Positions 46,601-59,715 of a stretch of DNA of 64,000 nucleotides are shown here, piece after piece; position 1 is the stretch's first letter, and each line of letters opens with the position of its first letter. Source of the DNA: Lytechinus variegatus (Eukaryota; Echinodermata; Echinoidea; Temnopleuroida; Toxopneustidae). The stretch lies in NCBI RefSeq assembly GCF_018143015.1, contig NC_054740.1:17963190-18027189 (forward strand), given 5' to 3'. Below the pieces are notes generated by a model. That model did not search any database. It was given only the letters and a program-made list of their open reading frames with translations, and was not told the DNA's origin. Made by a program: the position numbers and the translations under genes.

Positions 46601-49600
46601 ACTGACTACTGTGCATTTGACTTTGGGCCGATCAAAATTCTGATATTTCCCTCATTTGAGGCATTTTCCCCTGATTTGAGGTACTTTTTAAAAATCAAAT
46701 TCCCTGATTTTTTGTCCTGACTGGAATTTTTTTCCCCTGATTTCCCTGATGGGCTGGGAACCCTGACCAATATCAAACAAAGGATAAACCAAAGTTATTA
46801 AATCTAATTAGTTAATTGAATATCTTACCATGATGTTTTTACTGTTGAGATAATACCTTGGGATGAGGGGATCCATAGCATGTAAGAAAGACATACCTCT
46901 CGCAATGTCTAATGCAAAGCTTACCATCTGACCATGATCAACAACAATACCTGAAAAAATATATATGGAATATTTAATTAAACATGAATCATGTTACAAA
47001 ATATAAATCAAAGCAAATTCAGCATTTTTTCTTCAAAACAAACAATCTAAATACATTTGTGTGATTAGAAATAATCCAATAATTCCAAATTAGAAATCGG
47101 TGGATTCTACAAGATAGAAATATGAATTTTCAATCATAATTTTGTTGTCTTTTGAACTCACCTACATGTATATTACATTCAAAAGTGGCTTGAAGAGATA
47201 TTTGTAATAAAACTACCTCTCCATTCTAAGACTGATGGGGACATTATCAAATGTAAAGAAAAATCTCAAATCAGACAAGGTGAACAGGCTAGAAAAGCAG
47301 TTAAAAGAAATAAATGGACCGGTTGTTCTTATATGTATGGTCATTGTATTCTCCTCTATGTTGTGCACATGAAAGCAATAAAATGAGTTTTTAAATATTT
47401 GAAGACAAGAAATGTCAAAGTTAGGAGCTCAGACTACAGTTTAAAATCCCATTGAAGAAAACATTCAATAAGTATGAACCCAAGGGCATTTCAATTTAGT
47501 CCTGGAAAACAACCAAACTATTCCTTTTCAACATTGTGTCCTTGTTCATTTCTTACCACACAGACCCCCACCCCCACCTGCTACACACAAATAATTAAAT
47601 AAAATATAAAACAGATACATGTAAACAGAATGAAGGGGAAATTTGCAGCTTCTTACTATTCATTCTCATATTTATTTACAGGTTTCCTATTGTTCAATTC
47701 AAAAGGCATAAGGGTTACAGTGCTGAATGAAAGAAACCCTGCAATGTAACTCTACAACCAAAACCAATTACAGGGAAAGGGAAAGCCTAACAAATGAATC
47801 ATCCAAAATGCTAACTACGGATGGTGACTTGAATACATTTCAGCATTTCAATTGCACTTTACACCAAGGATGAAAAAGAACTAGATCTAAATGAATCAAT
47901 ATGTATGTATAACAAGAACATACATTCATGATTAATTACATTGTTGACTGATCAAGTAAAATATGCTTGTGCAAGGTATTGATTATTTGATGTCGAATAT
48001 ATCAAAGCTAAAATATTTGATCAATATGTGAAACATGGAAGAGAGTCCCTATATAATGTACACTCAAAACTTGATTCAAAATTGAATATGATTTCTTAAA
48101 CTTTCCAGCAATGTGTCATTTATTTAAATGTTCCTTATATTCTGAGTAGCATGTGTGTCAAAAATATAATCCAAATGAGAGCAGAAATGTGAAATTTTTA
48201 GAAGAAATGGTAGCAATGTCATTTTGGGAACAAAAAAACAACAATTTTCATGTAACATACCTATTTATTTTATGCATACTTTAGATTTTTTTTTAGGATA
48301 GTGCTCAGGAATGGGGCACCTCACCATATCAACACACCCACTTACCGGATGCTTCATGTAGAACATGAAAGAGAGATCCATGCTGTAGGGTCTCACTCAA
48401 CACGACAAGGTTTGGTGGCTGGTTGACACATCCCAACACTGGGTGTATGTTAGGATGTGAGAAGATGCGTAGCCGTGGGAACTCTTCACCAAACTCTCTT
48501 GAGATACGAGATGTCACGTTACTGACCTTGAGAACCTTAGCCATGACAGCAGTCCCTTGCCATATACCCTTCCACATCTAATCATTAGAGAAAAGAAATA
48601 AAGAAGAGGTCAAAACCTCTGACTTATGCATGTGTCAATCAGAAGGATTGCAGTTTTGACTATAATTACATGGAATATACATGTATGATATGCAAGCATT
48701 CTCATTTGTTTCCTGATTTGTTCAGAACTGCATAGAGACATTGCACTAAAAAAAATCAAATCTAAAAATTATTTATTATCACTACAGATTGTCTGAGTGA
48801 AACTGATATCCAAGTTATCTTTACTCATTCATAGATGAAACTAATACATAATTTCAATATATATATATATCGAAGTACAAATTTAGGCTCATGGGCAAGT
48901 AGTGTGAAGAAAAACAAAATAACCAGTTAAATATTAAAGATCATGTAAAGGCCTGGTCACACCGCCCGAGCATTGTTGGAGCGTTGTGGAGGGGTAGGAA
49001 GAAAGGGTCGAATTTCGCACACAAAATCGGGGAAAAATCGAAAACAATCGAAATAGAAAATGGTGAACGGTAGCGAGCGGTGATGATTTTTCTCTCCGCT
49101 CCATGACCGCTCCAACAACGCTCGGGCGGTGTGACCAGGCCTCAAGAATTACAGAACAATACAATAGTCAAAATAGGTGCATAGATTGCAGAAAATTTGA
49201 CGGTACAATCAAGCAGAACAAGAAATTCATATTTTTTCAAAACAACTCTACAATCTAATGGTACTGAACTAAAATATCAAGATATTTCAATTAAAATTAC
49301 TTTGTATTATTTTGATTTCAATCATCTTAAACTGCAGGCAAAATAGATTTTGAAGATAGTTTTGAGGCTCCATAGACACATACAAAAACAAACACATTAA
49401 GATATTTGATCGCAAGACATTTTGATCTTCATACGTGTGTGTTTGTAATCAATTCTCTCGAGAACACCTCTTCAGAGGATTGTGAATATTGAATGAACCT
49501 CTGAATTGAACTTTAGGTATCCGATAACTCATCTCCAAGACATTTTTAAATATAACAAATCAATTCTTTAGACAATGTCTTCTGAGGCTTGTGGATATTG

Positions 49601-52600
49601 TACTTACATCCCCAGTAGGACTACTGTTGATCTTGCTCTGTAACTTGACATGTTTCAGATCTATGCCAGCAAATCTTGACAAGGTTCCATCACCTAAAAA
49701 TTACAAACGGTTGAAAAAATAGGTACATGTATTGCCATATAAACTTAAGCATCATTATTCAAATCTATGATTAATGTGTGCAAGGGTGAGTGAAAATTGT
49801 GCAACGAGGCTATTGTGCTGCCTTATACCCCTTTCATAAACCCCATTAAAATGAATTAGGCGGCTAATAGCAGCATAATTTGGTCATAAAATTGGAGGAG
49901 GACAAGAGTTATCCGCATTACTCTGATGCTGCTATTATCCGCATAATAGCAGCATCGGGACAAGATTTTGAGTTTATGAACGCATTTCCAAATTATACGG
50001 ATAATTGCCATGGTGCGGTCACAAGGTCACCCTTTTCCAACACAACCGCATCGGAGGGGGCGTGTCCAGTTGTCATCCCCCTTTTTCAGGACGGGTGCTC
50101 GTAAAAATAATGCGGCTTATTTTCGGAGTTTATGAACGCAATTTTTATTGAATTATCCGCATTACTCTTAGGCGGCTAATTGGAGGATAGGTTTATGAAA
50201 AGGGTATCAGAGCCCTATTCATGTGCAAAAAGGAAAAGGACCTTTTTCCTTATCCTTCACTAGTAATAAGTCAAAAAATGATTTCAATTTTATCTTTAAT
50301 TTTTCAAATACATCTAATGCATTGTGATCTACATGTACTCAACATACACAGTAGAAATTCTTTAGTTGACCTTTGTGCGTGTGATGCTTGTGTGGGCTTG
50401 GTGCATTATATTGCACAGCTCTGATTGAGAAGAGTATTTAAAGGTATACAGTTAAGAAAATGTGATTGAGGGAAGGAGGAAGATAAATAGAAGGAAATAG
50501 GTTGATGTAAAGAAAAGAGACAGTGGCAAACAGATGGGGGGAGGGGCTTCCCAACCAAGAAAAAAAAGAGAAAAGGGAAGAAAAGGAGAGAAAGGTGAAG
50601 TATGGTATGATATTCTGAATATTACGTCAAAATCTATATCAAAATTGGAATTTGTAATAAAAAATGTTGAAATTTTTTCTTGCTCGTTTCGCTTGCTTGC
50701 AACTTTTTATAAATTTTGCTTGATATGACATATCTGGCCCCCTCAAATTTATGGGGCCCATTACGCCTCTTAAAAGGACTCTACATGTAGTTTCAAAAAG
50801 GAAAAGGAAGAAACACCTCTGCTTTTTTCAGTGATAGCAGAACTATATATAAAAGCAGAATGTTTAACATCAATGACTCATACATGGTTACACAATATAG
50901 AATCATCATGATATTCATTCATATCATTTTCATATAATGATTACGATACATTCATCATCATAACTTATCTTACATGCAGTACCAACTATATCATATCATC
51001 AAACACATCCTTTCATCAAGCCTGTATCAAGTTTTGGCAAAGTTAAAGATTCATCTACAAAATATCAGATGATCTCTCAAACATATATCATTGCATTCAA
51101 ACTTCAAATGGATTATTGAGTTTTTATCCTTGTGACATCCTTGTGACTACCGAATTCTATAGTCCCCCTAGGGTTCATACATGTACAGTATGTACATGCA
51201 CAGATGCCACCTGGTACCAGTGGACAACATAATAAAGATTCCTTTCTAGCTACCACTTGATGTGAACTTTAAGTGTGATATCTGTGAAGGCTTTACCTAT
51301 AGAACACATGTGTTCCTATAATGACTCACAATTGCTAATATAATTAGATTCCCTCATGAGTGAGACGCTTGTTTTTGTCAGAGTGATTGAAATCTGGATC
51401 TACTAAACGTGTGCTTAACGACCAACAAAACCTTGTTCAGTCAATAGAACATATTGTTTAATAAGACACATAATGTATTTCTGTCTGGTTACGGTAACTC
51501 TTTAATATGTTCAAGTACGTATCAATTGATAACTTTTTCTTTCTTGATTTTCACAAAAATATTGATATTAGTAGAGTAGAGAAAAAGGTCACAAGTTCTG
51601 AATTCTAAAGTTACAGTATGTACATGTTCACAAAATTGAAAAAAAAATATAAATGTATTGCAATGGAATTTTCAAATTATAAACAATAAATGGCAGGATT
51701 TATTTTGGTTTGCTGAACAAATGGTGTTGTCCACACAAAATGCAAACATCATCAGATGTTACAAGCAAGGCTGCACTTTTACTTTTCCAAAGTCCCTGGG
51801 GATAAGGCAAGGATAGGTACCCCTTTTTTTGTCAACTGAATTGAATACATGTACCGGGTATTCGCCATCCATACAGGGAGTAAACCAATACAATCTGGCA
51901 TGAATCATGTTTGCATCTTCACATTACTATCCAGTCAAAAACGCATTCATACTGCATGATATACATGTACTAGACGTACATGTAATTATGCAGAAGACTG
52001 AATATTGTACTTACGACTTCTTGTCTTTGTACCACTCCAGTTATTCCTGTATTGTATTTTTGACAAGTCTTGGCCCATGGCTGATGCTTTTTCTGTTTAA
52101 AGAATTAAAAGAGAAAATAGACAAAATAAAACAGTAATCTGCTACAAGTAAGATACTAGTAACTCTACAATAAATGCATGATTTTGTCATGGTACAAAAG
52201 GCAAAACTAAAGCTTTCAGGAGAATTCACAAAAAAGTCATTGATGTCTTTTTAAATAAAATCATTCCAATGCTGTCCTATATCACAGTAAGGAGCAGTGA
52301 GATACCTATGCTCATTAAATATCAATGTAACTCAGAAGTACACAATTCAACATGTATGTCTCCAAAAAAATCTTAGTAATTACTTTGTGGGTTTCTGGGT
52401 CTGAGTGATTGCTGGTACCAAATATCACATATTATATTAATAATACCAAATTTACATTTGTACTTGTCTTAATTCTTTCTTTTTCATATTCATTTTAAAG
52501 AAGTATTATTAAACATATTTAAAATAGTATTGAATTTTGTCTTTTCAGTCTTTGGAACATTTGTCCAGGATTTTTATCTAGATTTAATAGTAAATAATAA

Positions 52601-55600
52601 TGAACATAAATTTGCATAAATAGGCCTATACATAATTTGGCTGTAATTATTACTCAGAGCTGTTTTTAACTCAAATTGTACACATCAATTTTCTTCACTA
52701 AAGAGATAGGTTTTCAATTTCTATTCAAAGTTATTCAGAGATGGAGTGCTTCATTGCTTCATATGTCACTACATGTACATTTTACACACATTCTATCTTT
52801 CAAGATTTTAAATGAGATCTTTACCTTGTAACATTCTTGCTACTTCATCCTTGGACTTGTCCAATGGTGTATCATCATCTTTATTTGAAAGAGCAACTAG
52901 AGCACCATTATTGATCAGATCCTAAACAAAGAAGATAATCATACACATGTACAATCACATCTACTTCTCTGTACACTTTCTACAGTGTATTCCTAAATTC
53001 TTAAAATGCATATATCTGGCCCCAAAATGTGACAAAGAACTGTCATGAAAACATTAGGTACACTATAAATAGTTAAACAATTATATTGCAAACATGTGAA
53101 AGTAATCTTGTCACAAAATTACATCAGAAAACATCATTGGTATGGTTATCTGCTCCTACATGTAAAATCAGGTGAAATAAATTGATTTGTTTTCATCAAT
53201 AGATGGCTTTGCTTTTATGTGCAAATATATTCATACATGGGCAATGCCAAAGAAGTCATGCCACGGCCCCTTCCAACAAAGAGTAATTTCAAAATAATTC
53301 AAAAGACATGTACTTGTAATAATTGCTTACCACACAAATTTGTTCATAATTCCAAAAGCAAGCATAATGAAGAGGTGTGTTTCCATGTTCATTCATAGCG
53401 TTGATATCTGCTCTGTGCTGAATAAGCTGAGATATTTAAAAAAAAAAAGAGAAACCAGTCTCTGCAACTTCAATATCATGGATATAAATTTCATTTCATC
53501 AATAATTGATACTGTAAGTTTCTTCATGGTTCAGTTGTCAAGGGCCCCGGTTTGGTGAATGGTGAATACAATGGTAGCAAACTAGCAATAGCAATTAATG
53601 CTCACTAGACAATTAAACATCAAAAGCTTTCAATTATTAAAGATTGCAATTAGTTATTTATGATCAGTCATGTTTAATCTCATATGTCTCCAGATGGAAC
53701 GTGAGTTTTTTTTTTGTATAACAACAAGCTTTGTCCTATATGCAGATAGGAAGGGGGGTTCTGCTGCCTTGATCCTACTTAATGAAAATGAGGTGAATTA
53801 CTTGAAACAATATCAATTTTTTTGTGTGGAAGATTAGTATCTGCAATCATCTGCCCGTTCAACCAGGCATTTTCTAAGTATTATAGTTTTATTTTAGGAG
53901 GCTACTTTTCCCAACTAACTGGCTGGATAAGCAACATTGAAGAGGTTTTTAGCATTGCAGTGAGTGGGAATATTCCAGCCTTTCGGGGCTCTTTTGATCA
54001 TTTTATAGGGGGAAAAATAAAAATCACATGTAAAAATTTTCCTGTTCATTCTACACTCTACTGCTGGAGGAAGACATTCAACATCAATTCCAGAATACAT
54101 TTGTATGAAATATTTATTCTTCTATAAGTATTGGGATTTTGTTGATGGACATTTATCAAGATGGAATAAAATCAACGTCTCATGTCTTGTCGGCCATATT
54201 ATTTTTATTTTATCCAACACTGAATACATATCAATTCAATATTACAATTTCAATTTCAATTTATTTCAACCATAAATATATTAAAAATGAAAATATAATA
54301 CAATACATTGTACAAGACAACAAAATGGCTAAGCAACCTTTTACAGCCAGACTTATGACAGAGGTCAAGAACATAGTAGATTACATAAAAAAGAGCAATA
54401 TTAACCACAATACATGAAAGTACAAGTATAACAACAATACAGTGTACATGTACATTAAAGTTGTTGTGTTTTATCATCAGATTGGTATAAATTCAATATG
54501 AAGTCATATTTGATCAATACATAATTCTTTGAGATGTATCTTCTTAAATTATATTCAGTTTTCTATATATTCAGCTTATTTTTTTTTTAAATGAACATTA
54601 CCTTGAGAACGATGTCCCTATGACCATGTGCAGCAGCTAAATGAAGGGCGGTATCATCACCCATATTGGTGGCATTGATCTTAGCACCTCGTCCTATTAA
54701 CATATCAACAATGTTGGTATGACCCTCCTTACATGCCCAATGCATTGGACTGAATCCATGATCATCTCTGAAAGAAAATGAAAAAACACAAATAATGAAA
54801 TTAAAATATACATGCACATACATGTACAGGTACAGAATTATGCTGCACTGTAAAAAGGTCTACATGAACATCATTTATCATTATGTATTTCCAAATACCA
54901 TAAAATATACATCAAATTAGCACTACTCTGTCTCTCTCCCAACAAAATGGCAAATAACTTTTTATCTGAAAATGTTTTGAGAAAAGTAATTTAACTGGGA
55001 ATGTTCCTGAATAAAATGTGTGAAAATGGTATTAATACCATTATTGATAAACCTACAGTGTACATTGTACAATGTACATGTACATTTACAAAAGGCGCTA
55101 TCGATGCTTGGTGCTGCCTTCTCAATATGAAGGTGTTTTCTAGCTTGATAATGTGAGCATATTGATGAGCTCTGCCATCAATCACACTCTAAATCATATT
55201 AAGCTTGCTCATTTTCCTTTCTACACCTATCATATTTGAGGCTGTTTTATTAGGACTCTACTAGAAGCCTGTCATACTTAAATTCTTGAAGAGAAATTTG
55301 TCATCTTAGAATCTTGTCTTTCGCTCACCCCCTGAAGGGGGGTATTAAATTAATAAATGGAAAGGGAGAGATTTTGTTATTAAAGGTACAAAAAGAAAAT
55401 AGTATATTAGTAATAAATAATCTTACACATATTATTTACTCATAAAGAGCATGTAAACCAAACTGGTTCAATTTTACCTTGAAAAATGCAAGTAAGTTGC
55501 TGCAATGCAAGTTTGGGTGAAAAGTGACTTACAGTTGCAGAGTTATGTGCCATTAGAGTCTTGCGGATAAACTTTAACGTTGACCTGAAAATGACCCTTG

Positions 55601-58600
55601 ACCTAATACTATGTGACCTCTGACTGCTGCATAACATGCACATCTCGAAAGTACCTCTACAAGCCAAGTTTGGTTTAAAAGTAACTTACAGTTACAGAGT
55701 TACATGTATATGTCATAATGTTTGTGACGGACGACGGACAGACAACATTTGGATCCCTTAATGGTCTCACCTTTACCTCTGGTGGGCGAGACAAAAAGTA
55801 TCAAAGCTACATGACCATGAATCTGTACTGTGCTGGTAAATTAATCTATTGTGCTTCAAGCTTTAAAACAAACTCATACAATAGCTTTTCATTATTTACT
55901 TAATGAAACCAACTTCACACATCAAAAACATTGTCAAGGAAATGTAAACAATGTAAGTCTGAAGGGAATGTGTACAGTCCTCTTCTGAATAACAATCATT
56001 TCCATGATTGTATTGCAAGTAAGGTTGTAGATGTATCCCCTTTAAATGCAGCCTTGTGATGATATGGCTGTTGTATAGTTGGCATACCTTCGCTGCTACA
56101 TCATCGGCCTGAAAATGATTTGATGTATCTCCCACATGTCAGGATTGTTAACAAGCCAAGCAGCAAGCTACTACCAACTAACAGGGAGGGAAAGATGAAA
56201 TTTCATGATACAGGATGTACGTGCCTACTGTGTTCAATGAACAGAGGCAAACTTAAGATTAAAGGGAAGTCGACATGGTATCAGTAATCATAACATTATC
56301 ATAAAGACACCAGAAGAGGCCTGGAATACTAAAAATATTACACATTTATGTTCCTATTCTTTTTGTCTGGGGAATGAATTTATTTTACAAACATTTCAGT
56401 AGTACATGTACTACTTTATGTGAAAAAATACAATACTTAATACTACATGTATACTTATTAACTGTAGTTGAATTGATTAGTTTTGTTTGTAAAGAACTTT
56501 CTGATACGAGGTTCTATAATTGTAGGTCTGGTTCTTTACAAGAATGTGTGACTGATCATTTCTTGCTAGTACTTTATAAGTACTTACTTTCACATCAATT
56601 ATCTGCAGACCTGTCAAATTACATGCAATTATTAAACCAATAAGGTCTAAACATAAAACTCTTTGCTGTTTTACATTAAACCCTATGCAATGCTGTAAAA
56701 ATATAATGTTTAATTTATTGAAAATTTGATTTTTTTTTTAAAATCAAAGATTGATTCTGTAAATGCATCACAAATTGCTGTACAGCTTAAAATAGGGTGA
56801 CAAAAATTGAAGCAGCATGTTCATGTACATAAAATACTGTAGATTGTATATACATGTACTACATTGTATATATATTATCAAATCAGTTATTTTCCACAAT
56901 TCAACAGTCTGTATTTTCTTAACAATTATGTGTTCATTATAGCTCTGAAAAACTCTCCACATTACAAATGCAAAATCAATGATCCCAATGTACATTTCAC
57001 TTATGGTATCAAATTTGGCACTTAATTTTTATCTTAGGCAGGCAAAATTCAAACCGTCTTTAATGCTAAGGAAATACTGAATGCATTGTGGGTAGTGAAA
57101 GGAAATATGAAGTAGATCTATCCATGAACAAAACAAACATCCTGTATTTTTTGCCACACCTTTGGTGTAATGCGACAAAAAAATCTTTCAAGTAATCTGT
57201 GAAATAGGCCTATAATTTTTTTTTATCTTAGAATTAAAATAAATATTCAAGATGGCAAACTTCTTTATGACAGAACACAGTACTGTGAAAAACTGTCGAT
57301 CAATGTCCCCATTCTTAAAACACATACAGTGTACATGTAGAGTAAATGTTCTGGTATTTTAGGAAGTGAACAACCTTTAAAATAATGTGCTCCAATGTAG
57401 CATTTGAAGAGGACTTGATCAAATTAACCTTTAAACAACTTCTTTGAGATTGATTTTCATGATAGACACAGAGGTCATAGCATGAAATTTAAAAAAGCAC
57501 AGAAGCAGTAATGCCTCTCCAATCAGGAGTATAAATAATTGGAATGCTTCACCAGAGGAATCATGTACATGTATCTAAAAGTAATATGAAATATGCTTAA
57601 ATCAGCTATTGACAGGCACTGAAAAAACCATCCACTAAAATTGTACCCTGCCATATACTATCCAACTTGATGAGGGGCCAATAAGCTACAAGCTTTGCGT
57701 CTAGCTTTACATGTACATAAGTATCTAGCATCCAGTCATGAAGAGGGTACATTTTACTCACAACAGTGCCCGAAAGAAAATGTACTTTAAAGGTAAACTG
57801 CTACACAACTGTGCTTATTTCATAAGGACAAGTTAGAACTCTACTCAATATTTTTCATGATATAATTCTTGTAAAATATTTAATTTTCCTTGCAATACGA
57901 CTTGTTCGCTTCCAAACATTCATGTTGATCATGTTACACTAAGTACCGGTATAAATTTTAGTATAAAGCTCTCTCAAACAAAATGAACATTACCATGCCT
58001 GTTACATTACAATGTATCATGGTATCTAATGGTAACTTTCATAGAATCGTTAGACTATCTTTTCCTAGATGTACATGTATGTATGACAAAGTTATCATAC
58101 ATGTACTAAGAATTTCCAAGAACAGGGACCAGGACAAAGAGTAATACTGCAAAAATCTCAGACAAAGTCTGAGTGTATACATGTAATTAAGTTAAGTATG
58201 GGTGCAGTCAGGGAATGTTATTTTACCTGTTGCAATATTCTTAAAATTTAAACTTTAATGACACTAAAATGGAAGACATTCCTTCACTACATCAAGATAC
58301 CATGAACTCCATCACTCACTATTTCTTTTGTATTTTATTATATGAAATAATTCGATTTTCTCGTCATTGTCATGTGAAATGAAGTTTCATTCCTCCCTGA
58401 ACACGTGGAATTCCATTAGTTTAATATTTTGTGCTTCAGGCAAGCAGGTCCTAATCAAATTCTTAAAAATTGAAATATTGTATAATTCAAACAATAAAAA
58501 ACAAAAGAAATAGTGAGTGAGTGACATCATCGACACTCTAATTTGGATGTAACTGGCTCGTTCATATAACTATTTTGTTAAAAATGAGCAAAACTTTGAA

Positions 58601-59715
58601 ATGTCATAACTTTCTTATTTTACATCCGATTTTGATGAAATTTTCAGCATTGTGCTTGTCTGATTTTTCTCTGTTGATTCAAATCAACATTTTTCTGAGG
58701 TGGACTTGACCTTTAAATTTTTGAGGCCCTCTATGACTATTTTTTAAATTACAGATTTGGATTACACAAACCTTTTTTCTGAAAAATGAAAAAAAGTAAA
58801 GTACACCCTGAACAAAGGAAAATCATCAATGAAATTCCATTAACAAAGTTTTTATGTTCACACAGATAGATGAGACAAAAAAAATAGAAAAATATTGCAT
58901 TGATCCATTATCAATTTACATATTTGTAGGTCAAGAGCAATGTAACTTTGTACCCAGTGCTATGATGATGATCCAGACAATGTTTATGAAGTTTGGTTTA
59001 CAAAGAAACTCAGTGACACACAAAATTTTACAGGCAATATTATTATAGACAAAGAAAAATAAAAACATTAGCGTTTGGCACAATGTAATGTAAAGATATG
59101 CAATATTGAAAGCTTGAACAGATTTAAGAAGCAAATAAGATACAAATAACAACAAAACAACAGTAAAAATAAACAAAACCATAGAGCTATTTCTAAAACT
59201 GTTAATAGCTCCATGACAAAACTATATATCATCAAAATAACAATTGTGCTGATGATGGTATTCAGGTGAGTGTTTCATCAACATTTCCTTTCGAAAAGTT
59301 GTCAGATCTGACATCTTTCCCAGCATGTTGATTGGCTGAAAGGCATTGTTTCTATGGTAACTGTCGGATAAAACGTCCGACTAGTCCTTTCATGAAACGC
59401 TCCCCAGACTTTGATGTGTTAACAAATTATAACAATGATATAATGTTGATGATAGTACATTAGATCGCTGTTGGATTGATAATGATGATAATGATGCCAT
59501 TGATGATGAAAGATGTTGATTCATGACATTGACCCTGATTTTGACGATGACCCGAATTACATGTAACAATTTAACAAAAAAGCAGTTCAATTTTTCTGGT
59601 TAACTATTTACACTAATTGTTCTTACCCTTGGTTTGGATCATTTTCAACCTTGTCCAACCAAACTCTGACGTGCACTGCATTCCCATCACGGATTTGTGA
59701 AAAAATATCATCCAT
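43603..59715 (-). CDS. ILK: Integrin-linked pseudokinase ILK, complete
   Basis: Eleven coding exons, in transcript order: 59715-59627, 54767-54602, 53426-53331, 52921-52825, 52092-52015, 49693-49608, 48577-48346, 46950-46829, 45088-44989, 44433-44303 and 43752-43603. Every junction keeps phase; the protein is 448 aa (human 452). It starts [14 protein letters not shown]. Ankyrin repeats follow at about 33-145 ([48 protein letters not shown]), which bind PINCH in the family. The C-terminal kinase-like domain (about 190-445) keeps the Lys of AKVLKV (residue 218). It has PRYYLNSKN where active kinases have HRD and MGD in place of DFG, so it is a pseudokinase as in vertebrates. [22 protein letters not shown] and RPRFDMI mark the C-lobe, the parvin-binding part. 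ILK-PINCH-parvin links integrin tails to actin. Intron 1 (4.9 kb) and others carry MITEs. Confidence 0.97.
44840..44966. mobile_element. Small foldback element, GGGG-TTTCATGAAA family (ILK intron 9)
   Basis: GGGGTGCATTTCATGAAAAG at the left is inverted at the right as CTTTTCATGAAACTCTCCCC. The length is 127 bp. It lies 23 bp from an ILK exon boundary (44989), close to the donor of exon 9. Confidence 0.75.
45193..45825. mobile_element. Tc1-like MITE (ILK intron 8)
   Basis: TA-flanked ends: CAGTTGGAGCCAAAAGTTTA on the left and, read inward from the right, CTGTTGAGGCCAGAAGTTTA, both continuing CATACACCCA. Long inverted arms follow (AAATTTACTATACC with ACAGTAAATTTTATG, and GACGAATTTGGTATCAAATG with TTTGATATCAAATTTGTCATG). 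The TIR closely follows the Tc1 pattern with ACATACACCC. The length is 633 bp with no transposase. Confidence 0.85.
45842..46828. other. Remainder of ILK intron 8
   Basis: It begins with an eleven-G run and is otherwise AT-rich. The hAT-like MITE at 46367-46765 fills its left-of-exon part. No exon was missed: exons 8 and 9 join in phase directly. Confidence 0.6.
46367..46765. mobile_element. hAT-like MITE with CAGGGTTCCCAGC termini
   Basis: CAGGGTTCCCAGC at 46367 and GCTGGGAACCCTG ending at 46765 are exact inverses. Inner words TTCCCTGATAATT, TTTCCCCTGATTT and TCCCTGATTTTT repeat in both arms. CAG/CTG ends suit hAT elements. The flanks AGCACCAA and ACCAATAT share only ACCAA, so an 8-bp target duplication is not confirmed. 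Confidence 0.7.
46951..48345. other. ILK intron 7
   Basis: No foldback element or gene is seen in this 1.4-kb intron. It is AT-rich, with short A-runs and C-runs (CCCCCACCCCCACC near 47566). No coding frame of note occurs. Confidence 0.6.
48949..49142. mobile_element. MITE with AGGCCTGGTCACAC termini (ILK intron 6)
   Basis: AGGCCTGGTCACACCGCCCG and its exact inverse at 49123-49142 bound a 194-bp unit. The arms also pair further in (GAGCATTGTTGGAGCG with CGCTCCAACAACGCTC). High arm identity suggests a young copy. The two minus-strand frames of 62 and 76 codons here are by-products. Confidence 0.85.
49825..50206. mobile_element. MITE with ATACCC-TTTCATAAACC termini (ILK intron 5)
   Basis: Left ATACCCCTTTCATAAACC and right GGTTTATGAAAAGGGTAT are inverted. 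GGCGGCTAAT, TTATCCGCATTACTCT and TTTATGAACGCA occur in both arms. The length is 382 bp. The 74-codon frame inside is not credible. Confidence 0.8.
50207..52014. other. Remainder of ILK intron 5
   Basis: It contains an A/G-rich stretch (50470-50600). At about 50670-50765 is a repeat-like segment with TTGCTCGTTTCGCTTGCTTG and TGGCCCCCTCAAATTTATGG, possibly the end of an old mobile element. No exon or RNA gene is recognised. Confidence 0.4.
54247..54265. repeat. Short AATTTC simple repeat in ILK intron 2
   Basis: Three to four AATTTC-type units precede ATTTATTTCAACC. The surrounding intron (53427-54601) includes a 101-codon plus-strand frame at 53822-54127 with no recognisable family, lying on DNA with no exon-like conservation evident from sequence alone. 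Confidence 0.5.
55316..55791. mobile_element. Dispersed repeat with CTCACC / GGTGGGCGAGAC ends (ILK intron 1)
   Basis: The left end GTCTTTCGCTCACC is roughly inverse to the right end GGTGGGCGAGACA. Inside, two arms repeat GTAAC/GTGACTTACAGTTGCAGAGTT and AACTTACAGTTACAGAGTTA, plus GACCTGAAAATGACCC. The right end contains GTGACGGACGACGGACAGAC, a phrase familiar from repeats of marine invertebrate genomes. The length is about 475 bp. It is non-coding. Confidence 0.6.
55792..58299. other. Middle of ILK intron 1
   Basis: This is AT-rich sequence with many TACATGTA words and no recognisable exon, RNA gene or clear inverted repeat. ILK exons 1 and 2 join in phase across it (split Gly codon GG|A), so no coding exon is missing. 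Confidence 0.6.
58300..58712 (-). mobile_element. TTAA-type (Kolobok/T2-like) palindromic element, one end lost
   Basis: The right end is GAGGTGGACTTGACCT followed by TTAA (58713-58716). The centre has CTATTTCTTTTG and, inverted, AAAGAAATAGTGAGTGAGTG. The right arm runs through GTAACTGGCTCGTTCATATA, matching 1860-1890 on the other strand. The left arm stops near 58300 (ATCACTCACTATTTC), so this copy is truncated. It is about 95 percent like the 1723-1980 copy by eye where they overlap. Confidence 0.7.
59264..59405. mobile_element. Small foldback element, GGGGAG-TTTCATGAAA family (ILK intron 1)
   Basis: AGGTGAGTGTTTCATCAAC on the left, and on the right CTTTCATGAAACGCTCCCC. Inner words GAAAAGTTGTCAGATCTGAC and GTCGGATAAAACGTCCGAC show partial pairing. 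The length is 142 bp. It lies 220 bp downstream of the ILK first-exon donor. Confidence 0.65.

Noticed and set aside
58931-59182. 83-codon hydrophobic minus-strand frame
   Set aside because: It is AT-rich intronic DNA giving Leu/Phe/Ile-rich translation, with no exon signals. ILK exons 1 and 2 splice across it in phase.
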